From: Zygnema cylindricum | Lineage: Eukaryota; Streptophyta; Zygnematophyceae; Zygnematales; Zygnemataceae | DNA length: 11,299 nucleotides | Direction of reading: 5' to 3' | NCBI GenBank assembly: GCA_037447655.1 | Contig: JBBHKE010003502.1 | Location: 1 to 11,299, forward strand | Part shown: positions 8,001 to 11,299 of the stretch, piece after piece | Layout of the letters: the number at the start of each line of letters is the position of its first letter | Position numbering within the stretch: the stretch's first letter is position 1 | Notes under the pieces: model-generated | The model's input: the letters and a program-made list of their open reading frames with translations, nothing else | What the model was told of the DNA's origin: nothing | The model's database searches: none | Program-made: the position numbers and the translations under genes

Positions 8001-10948
8001 TACACTGCTGTTCCACTTGCAGTTTAAATACACAACAGCCTAAATGATAAAAGAACCCAAACAGCCAAAACATAGCAGAAAACTCAAAAGTTTCTTGTTA
8101 AAGCGTATGCAAAACTCAACGTCCTGACTTTTCCCGTTGTTTTGAAAAAACAAAGAGCACAAAAACTCACCTGCCATGCAGGGCTAAGATTTTGAAACCA
8201 TTCGGAACTTTCACTTCCCTTTAAGGCACTTAAAACTCCACTCGAAATGGCATGTTCCAACCACACATCACCAATAGTGACCAGATCTGACGCCATGGTT
8301 GACTCCTGGTTCACTTTTTTTTCCTTTAAAGAGGAGGTCAGCTGAGAGACAATTGCCCCAAGATCCCCTTGCACTTTCATCGTCACTTTTGTATTACGGC
8401 CCTGAGAGGTGATAAAATCCTGGGAACCATCAAATAAGACCAGGTTCCCCTCTTGATCAGGCCTACCAGTTTCAGTCATTTTCTTGGAGAAACTCACCTG
8501 AGGCTACAGAGAAATCAGTAACTCACAAACATGTGAAGAAAGGAGATGAGGCCTTTTTTTTGCAACATAGGAGCTGATTTTTATCAAACTCGTGAATGGT
8601 TCTGAACCATTGACACAAGACGGATGACTCATCCACATGGTATACCCATTCATGTGACATGTATGTCCTTAAAAATCCCTTAAGAGAGTGAAGCTAAGCC
8701 TCTCCCCTATTAATATTGATGGAAATATTTTACTAGGGGACTGTTACTTAAAATTGATGGAAAATTACCGGCGTCCCTGTAACCACTTCTTTTACAGAGG
8801 AATAGAGTCTACATGGAAGCTTAAAAAACACATGTTTCCTGTAGTCCCATTTTCTGGTCCATACAGTTTAAGTGAATGCCTATTATTAAAGGCACTTAAA
8901 ATTAGCGTGGTCTATACTAGTTAGGTCAAAAGGTTTGAGTTTTGGCTCTGGACATCAGGCAACTTTTATAAACATTTCTTCATAAGGCAATGTCATCAAG
9001 TAAAGTGGGAAAACCCATGGGTGGCTATGTATGAACCGGAAACAGTTTCAGAACCTTCAAAAGCGACGTTGCATGGATAAGAAACTGTGAATAACAACAA
9101 AATTCGATCTATCTTCTTATCATGTGTATGTGGGTAAAATCGCTCACCCTTAGCCACAGTGGAGGCACTGAACCCCTCAGGCTCACAATCCTTAAGGGAA
9201 CTGTTAGTTTCCAGGGTTTCCGAAATTTATTTTCTAGCTTCTCATCTTCTTCTTCCTCCACTTTGTGAATAGCACCTAAATCATCTGTTTCCGTCATGTA
9301 CAAGTTACTTTCTTCCTGCCATTCAGTTGTCATTACATTTTCCCTTGTCATCTCCGCAAAGTTTACATCCCTGTGCATCAAATAACCAGTTGAGCCACTT
9401 TCCCAAACTTCTGAACCTTCCAAATCATAAATGCTTCCATAAGAATTTCCTTCTGGCTTCAATTTTGGCGTCCTATGCTTAAATCTGTTGTTCTCGCCAT
9501 AGTCATCCCAATTTTGTGTTTGGATAAGCAAATTATCAGCACCCATCTCCTCCGCCCAGCCTTCTCCGTCCCAACTTTGACTCTCTGAAACCTTTTCCAA
9601 AGCAGTCGAATGGAAAGTGGAAGCACTGCATGGGCTAACCACAGCTCCATTTCCAAATATCGGATTCCTTCCCGTTGATTGTACCCCTTTTGAAATTGCA
9701 AACCACAAACCAATAGCCAATGTAACCAGCTTCCCACCCTGCAAGACCTTCTGCAGAAGTTTTATAGTTAAATTGCCGTCGTCGACAAAGTCTTTGTCAT
9801 TTAAGTCTTTGCACAAAGGTATTCTAAACAGCCGGGAGTAACCTCCTGTATCTATTTCTCTATTACCCAACTTGGATACTGCGCTGCTGACACGCCCCGA
9901 CGAAAATTCCGAGTGGTCAAAACCAACAGTATTGCAAATTGCAGAAGGCACATTCACAGGTTCTGAGCATTCTTCCTGAGAATCTCCCTTTTCCTGATCC
10001 ATTGGCCCCCATAACATCCAGAGAAAAAATGAATTCCGTATTAAAACTTACACGATCGACTGACAGCGGATAACATTGAAGGAAATTATTTACACTAGAA
10101 TTCGCCAAAAAAAGAGTTTTGTTGTTATGAAGAAACTGTGCACTATAGCATGGGCGGATTTCAAACATAAAATTAAAGATACGCAACTGAACAACGACCA
10201 AAGATCAACAGAAATTGACCTGTTGAATACCACCACATTGGCCGATTCACCTCCGGTAAAAATTGTGCAGCAATTAAAGAAATAGCTCGATATCATTGTA
10301 AAACATTCTCTTCATCTCGTGGATTATGAAATGGCTGACAGCAAATGTTGCTCAAATCAAGGCATAAAATACACTTCACACTTGCAGGAAATAACTTCTT
10401 TTGAAAATAAAGAAATTAGGGAGAGCATCTACATGAGATCTCGTTATATTCAGCTTATATAGGTATGTGCGTCAACGCTAAAAACGTGGTAGAGTTCGTT
10501 CAATCAATATCTATACTAATAGAGTTAAATTATGTATAATAACATGGCTTAATAATATAGCGCTAATTATACCCAACATAAACCAAGATGCAATACAACG
10601 ACTTCAACAAGGTTTTGCAGATTGCCAGAAGTAACAAAGCAGATAGAGGAGGTGTAAGGTACAAAGGTTAAAGATACGAACCGACTGAGAGAAATTTGTA
10701 TTTTTGACATGCAGTCGATACCGATGCCGAGCTTTTCGCCTGACCAAAAAAAAAAAATTGCCTCTGCCGACTGGACATGCTTTGGTGCCAGGGAAAAGGC
10801 GAATGGAGGAGGATTTGCGACTCTGAGTAGAGACAACAGACTTGGAAGGTAGCGAATAGGACAAAAAATTCAACTCAGAAAGGAGAAAAAGGCGACTTCC
10901 GTAGCATTCCGATGTTGCAAGAGAAGCAAAACAAAGCCTAGAGTCCAT
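4523..10948 (-). CDS. Plastid PotD-like ABC transporter solute-binding protein, spliced gene
   Basis: A multi-exon gene whose spliced product matches the plant nuclear homologues of bacterial PotD, the periplasmic spermidine/putrescine-binding protein. Seen: seven exons (exon 1 tentative), five clear GT-AG introns all in phase 0, and consecutive family motifs: SDLVTIGDVWL, YAAPYRLGATVIAFRHD, WEDLWHPRLVGRVAMVNSPRE, GDVYVAVGWS, GTSLWADLWAVPA and RGPSPLVSQW. By eye the Trp of VGWS and the Trp and Asp of LWADLW line up with E. coli PotD Trp229, Trp255 and Asp257, and the Glu of SPRE with Glu171. The residue matching Asp168 is Ser, as I recall it in plant homologues. Family knowledge: PotD binds polyamines for an ABC importer; ligand and transporter partner of the plant form are not established to my knowledge. 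Inferred: plastid location, from a transit-like exon 1. The model is about 750 residues from the ATG at 10017, or about 810 with exon 1, longer than the roughly 500-550 I recall for angiosperm versions. Confidence 0.9.
4711..4764 (-). repeat. 33-bp in-frame duplication inside exon 7
   Basis: Two 21-base copies (4711-4731 and 4744-4764) differ at two positions and are offset by 33 bases, i.e. 11 codons. They encode DEKNLGEKSFT and DEKKLGEKNRF, so the linker has grown by a duplication that kept the frame. Confidence 0.8.
5173..5311. repeat. Five-copy 28-bp minisatellite in the last intron
   Basis: Degenerate units at 5173-5200, 5201-5227, 5228-5255, 5256-5283 and 5284-5311, with a consensus close to GGGGAAACACCACAG followed by NATTATGAGTAAA. 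It ends 74 bases upstream of the 3' splice site at 5099. On the sense strand three units contain TACTCAT, which fits the loose branch-point consensus. Confidence 0.85.
5521..5600. repeat. A/G-rich tract inside the last intron
   Basis: Begins with a run of twelve A and continues with AAGCGAGAAAACAAGGAG-like sequence just downstream of the donor at 5614 in sense orientation. On the sense strand it is T/C-rich, as often found in introns. No coding. Confidence 0.6.
5615..5776 (-). CDS. Exon 6: ligand-pocket tryptophans (GWS, LWADLW)
   Basis: Encodes 54 codons, phase 0: acceptor TTGGTCCAG|GTACGT (5777/5776) and a non-GTGAGT donor TGG|GTCAGT (5615/5614). The product runs VRLFDSTNHLKALKAGDVYV, then AVGWSNDILSFARRSS, then VTVMTPEDGTSLWADLW. 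GDV-x-VAVGWS and the P-x-x-G-x-x-LWAD motif are the two signature regions of PotD-type binding proteins and carry the aromatic residues that sandwich the ligand in the bacterial protein. Confidence 0.96.
5857..5916. repeat. Four-copy 15-bp tandem repeat in an intron
   Basis: Units 5857-5871 and 5872-5886 are identical (GAATATGCCAAAACA); 5887-5901 and 5902-5916 differ slightly. The array ends 80 bases upstream of the acceptor at 5777; the sense strand reads TGTTTTGGCATATTC. Confidence 0.9.
6117..6207 (-). repeat. C-rich tract; GGGT-type quadruplex motif on sense strand
   Basis: Plus strand (CCCA)n from 6142 followed by CCCTCCCTCCC: C runs at 6142-6144, 6146-6148, 6150-6152, 6154-6156, 6158-6161, 6163-6165, 6167-6169 and 6171-6173, each separated by one base. 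The intron RNA is the minus strand, so it carries GGG runs with one-base loops, the arrangement that gives very stable G-quadruplexes. Confidence 0.8.
6618..6800 (-). CDS. Exon 5: WEDLW-to-SPREVV segment
   Basis: Encodes 61 codons, phase 0: acceptor TTGTCAG|AAA (6801/6800) and donor CAA|GTGAGT (6618/6617). The product begins KWEDLWHPRLVGRVAMVN and contains SPREVVGATLKSLGAPYN. In E. coli PotD the matching helix supplies Asp168 and Glu171 to the polyamine; here the Glu is kept and the Asp position is Ser. The exon ends FKTLRKQ, continuing to VRLFDST. Reading past the donor gives an unrelated tail, which supports the splice. Confidence 0.95.
7500..7634 (-). CDS. Exon 4: hinge strand YAAPYRLGATVIAFRHD
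   Basis: Encodes 45 codons, phase 0 at both ends: acceptor TTTTGTCAG|GTG at 7635/7634 and donor AAG|GTGTGT at 7500/7499. The product VFLRRDEKGRLSPQGS then YAAPYRLGATVIAFRHD matches the family's segment just before the inter-lobe crossover, where the sequence Y-x-x-P-Y-x-x-G is conserved. It ends KHNIPPIK, which joins KWEDLW in the next exon, just as plant homologues run from a PI-x-x stretch into WEDLW. Confidence 0.95.
7675..7738. repeat. Four-copy 16-bp tandem repeat in an intron
   Basis: Units 7675-7690, 7691-7706, 7707-7722 and 7723-7738, based on GCACTGTTCAAAGAAA. On the sense strand each unit reads like a pyrimidine run followed by AACAG or AATAG, i.e. an acceptor-like string. The array ends 40 bases upstream of the real acceptor (TTTTGTCAG at 7635). 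Confidence 0.9.
8171..8497 (-). CDS. Exon 3: first lobe of the PotD-like domain
   Basis: Encodes 109 codons in phase 0. It contains the first beta strand (NLVLFDGSQDF), a helix with EGDLGAIV-like sequence (QGDLGAIVSQLTSSLKE) and SDLVTIGDVWLEHAISSGVL, the step where solute-binding proteins of this family present the ligand-facing loop. It ends SPAWQ at a textbook donor CAG|GTGAGT (8171/8170). The 5' end is a tandem acceptor: TGTAG|CCTCAG|GTGAGT, six bases apart, so the exon starts at 8497 or 8503. Both keep the frame and differ only by Pro-Gln. The first six bases after CAG are themselves GTGAGT, the donor consensus, so the acceptor looks like a donor on its other side. Confidence 0.9.
8595..8634. 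repeat. Two adjacent perfect palindromes in the intron between exons 2 and 3
   Basis: AATGGTTC-T-GAACCATT (8595-8611) and GGATGA-C-TCATCC (8622-8634) lie ten bases apart. The second includes TGACTCA, the GCN4/AP-1-type bZIP site. A third inverted repeat, TCCCCTA (8703-8709) with TAGGGGA (8734-8740), and a repeated ATTGATGGAAA (8715, 8753) follow in the same intron. Confidence 0.6.
9148..10017 (-). CDS. Exon 2: acidic linker with short hydrophobic segment
   Basis: An open frame of 290 codons from the ATG at 10017 to the donor AGG|GTGAGC at 9148/9147, phase 0. A frame stop at 10048-10050 bounds it upstream. If exon 1 is real, the acceptor could be TAAG before 10046, GATCAG before 9993 or TTCTCAG before 9975; the last two keep phase 0 like the other introns. 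Counting from 10017, residues about 97-109 (LVTLAIGLWFAIS) form a short hydrophobic segment that could anchor the protein to a membrane. Residues 130-270 are hydrophilic and acidic, with EEEEDE near residue 254. The end of the exon becomes basic and hydrophobic (KPWKLTVPLRIVSLRG). No domain is recognised; this is probably the lineage-specific part. An uninterrupted 870-base frame, far longer than chance, supports coding. Confidence 0.8.
10018..10744 (-). other. Probable first intron
   Basis: The stretch between the transit-like exon and the large exon is AT-rich and has stops in the coding frame. A plus-strand frame from the ATG at 10127 (52 codons) lies in it but has no support. If exon 1 is not used, this is 5' flank. 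Confidence 0.4.
10745..10948 (-). CDS. Candidate exon 1: chloroplast transit peptide
   Basis: The ATG at 10948 sits in a strong initiation context (GCAGCCATGGAC). It opens a frame beginning MDSRLCFASLATSECYGS and continuing for over 60 residues rich in Ser, Arg, Leu and Lys, with very few acidic residues, as expected of a chloroplast transit peptide. The acidic start of the next exon could not serve that role, which is why an upstream exon is needed. The 3' end is uncertain: a phase-0 donor GTCAGG lies at 10744, right after a T run, and resembles the GTCAGT donor of the last intron; GTCGGC at 10771 is an alternative. The frame stays open to 10604, so the donor cannot be fixed by a stop. Translation could instead start at 10017, with this region being 5' leader. 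Confidence 0.45.
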
Positions 10949-11009
10949 GGCTGCTTTCCTTCCTATCGTTTTACACAAAAATCAACATCTGAACATTACT
11001 GCACTGAAT

Positions 11010-11078
11010 TGTGCTATAGTACAGTACTACTGCATTATATTGTACTATAGTACAGTACTACTGCTGCAGTACTGTACT
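11010..11078. promoter_or_regulatory. GTAC cluster upstream of the PotD-like gene
   Basis: Seven GTAC cores lie between 11019 and 11077. Contained structure: a direct repeat of 24 bases with one mismatch (11010-11033 and 11041-11064) and an inverted repeat, AGTACAGTACT (11049-11059) with AGTACTGTACT (11068-11078). It lies about 60-130 bases before the candidate start codon at 10948, where a plant core promoter or leader would be. On the minus strand AATATAATG (about 11032-11040) could serve as a weak TATA element. SBP-domain factors bind GTAC cores. Confidence 0.45.
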
Positions 11079-11105
11079 GAATCTTGCAACTTTTTGGCCC
11101 CCCGG

Positions 11106-11262
11106 GGTGCCGAAGACGTCCGCGACCGCTCGTTTAGGGTTTATTTTTTCTCTTTTTGTTTTTTTTTTATTTAAAAAACAACCCAAAACACAAAACCCTA
11201 TTTCTCGTACCCGATCCCGAGAGGTGCCAAATGTCGGCGCGAGGTGCCGCGAGGTGCCGAAG
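11106..11262. repeat. GGTGCC repeats, with telo-box and AT-rich inverted repeat between
   Basis: GAGGTGCC occurs at 11221-11228, 11241-11248 and 11251-11258; GGTGCCGAAG occurs at 11106-11115 and 11253-11262. Between them TTTAGGGTTTA (11133-11143) gives the plant telo-box AAACCCTAA on the gene's strand, and TAGGGTTT (11135-11142) pairs with AAACCCTA (11193-11200) around a T/A-rich loop. GACGTC (11115-11120), a bZIP-type palindrome, is adjacent. Telo-boxes are common in promoters of plant housekeeping genes. Confidence 0.55.
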
Positions 11263-11299
11263 GTCCCACACTTGTATGGGGGCTTGTTCGATACCCATA

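Noticed and set aside
8688-8924. Plus-strand 78-codon frame inside the intron between exons 2 and 3
   Set aside because: Starts at GTG, has no homology I recognise, and is antisense within a clear intron.
10076-10285. Plus-strand frame of 52-69 codons
   Set aside because: Lies in the probable first intron with no recognisable motif; length expected by chance in AT-rich DNA.

Overview
This window is nuclear eukaryotic DNA, most likely from a member of the green lineage and probably not a flowering plant. The evidence is one well-supported gene on the minus strand (about 4523-10948). Its exons, joined at GT-AG introns, encode a plastid-type protein of the PotD / polyamine-type ABC solute-binding family, like the plant nuclear homologue in Arabidopsis. 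Introns of roughly 500-850 bases, plenty of CpG and an AAACCCTAA (telo-box-like) motif upstream of the gene fit an alga, bryophyte or early-diverging plant, but the species cannot be named from the sequence.

Layout. Positions 1-1900 hold no recognisable gene. They contain GTAC-rich and palindromic motifs, a diverged repeat unit, one candidate plus-strand promoter, several open frames of uncertain reality and two striking hairpins (1551-1610 and 1688-1728). Positions 1918-2220 are a pyrimidine-rich tract. Positions 2220-3850 are AT-rich intergenic DNA with small inverted repeats. Positions 3857-4259 are a long GA-rich purine tract. The 3' flank of the gene is about 4260-4522.

The gene. Exons read right to left: a candidate transit-peptide exon (10948 to about 10745), a large lineage-variable exon (about 10017-9148), then five exons (8497-8171, 7634-7500, 6800-6618, 5776-5615, 5098-4523) that carry the solute-binding fold and a conserved C-terminal tail. 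The five well-defined introns are all phase 0. Three of them carry short tandem repeats (16, 15 and 28 bp units) close upstream of the 3' splice site, and one also holds a GGGT-type quadruplex tract on the transcribed-sense strand.

The gene's upstream side (10949-11299) has a dense cluster of GTAC palindromes, a telo-box, an AT-rich inverted repeat and GAGGTGCC repeats, all plausible regulatory material. I found no complete transposon, RNA gene, CRISPR array or prokaryotic operon. The most unusual features are the hairpins in the left flank, the intron tandem repeats at acceptors and the GTAC clusters at both ends of the window.
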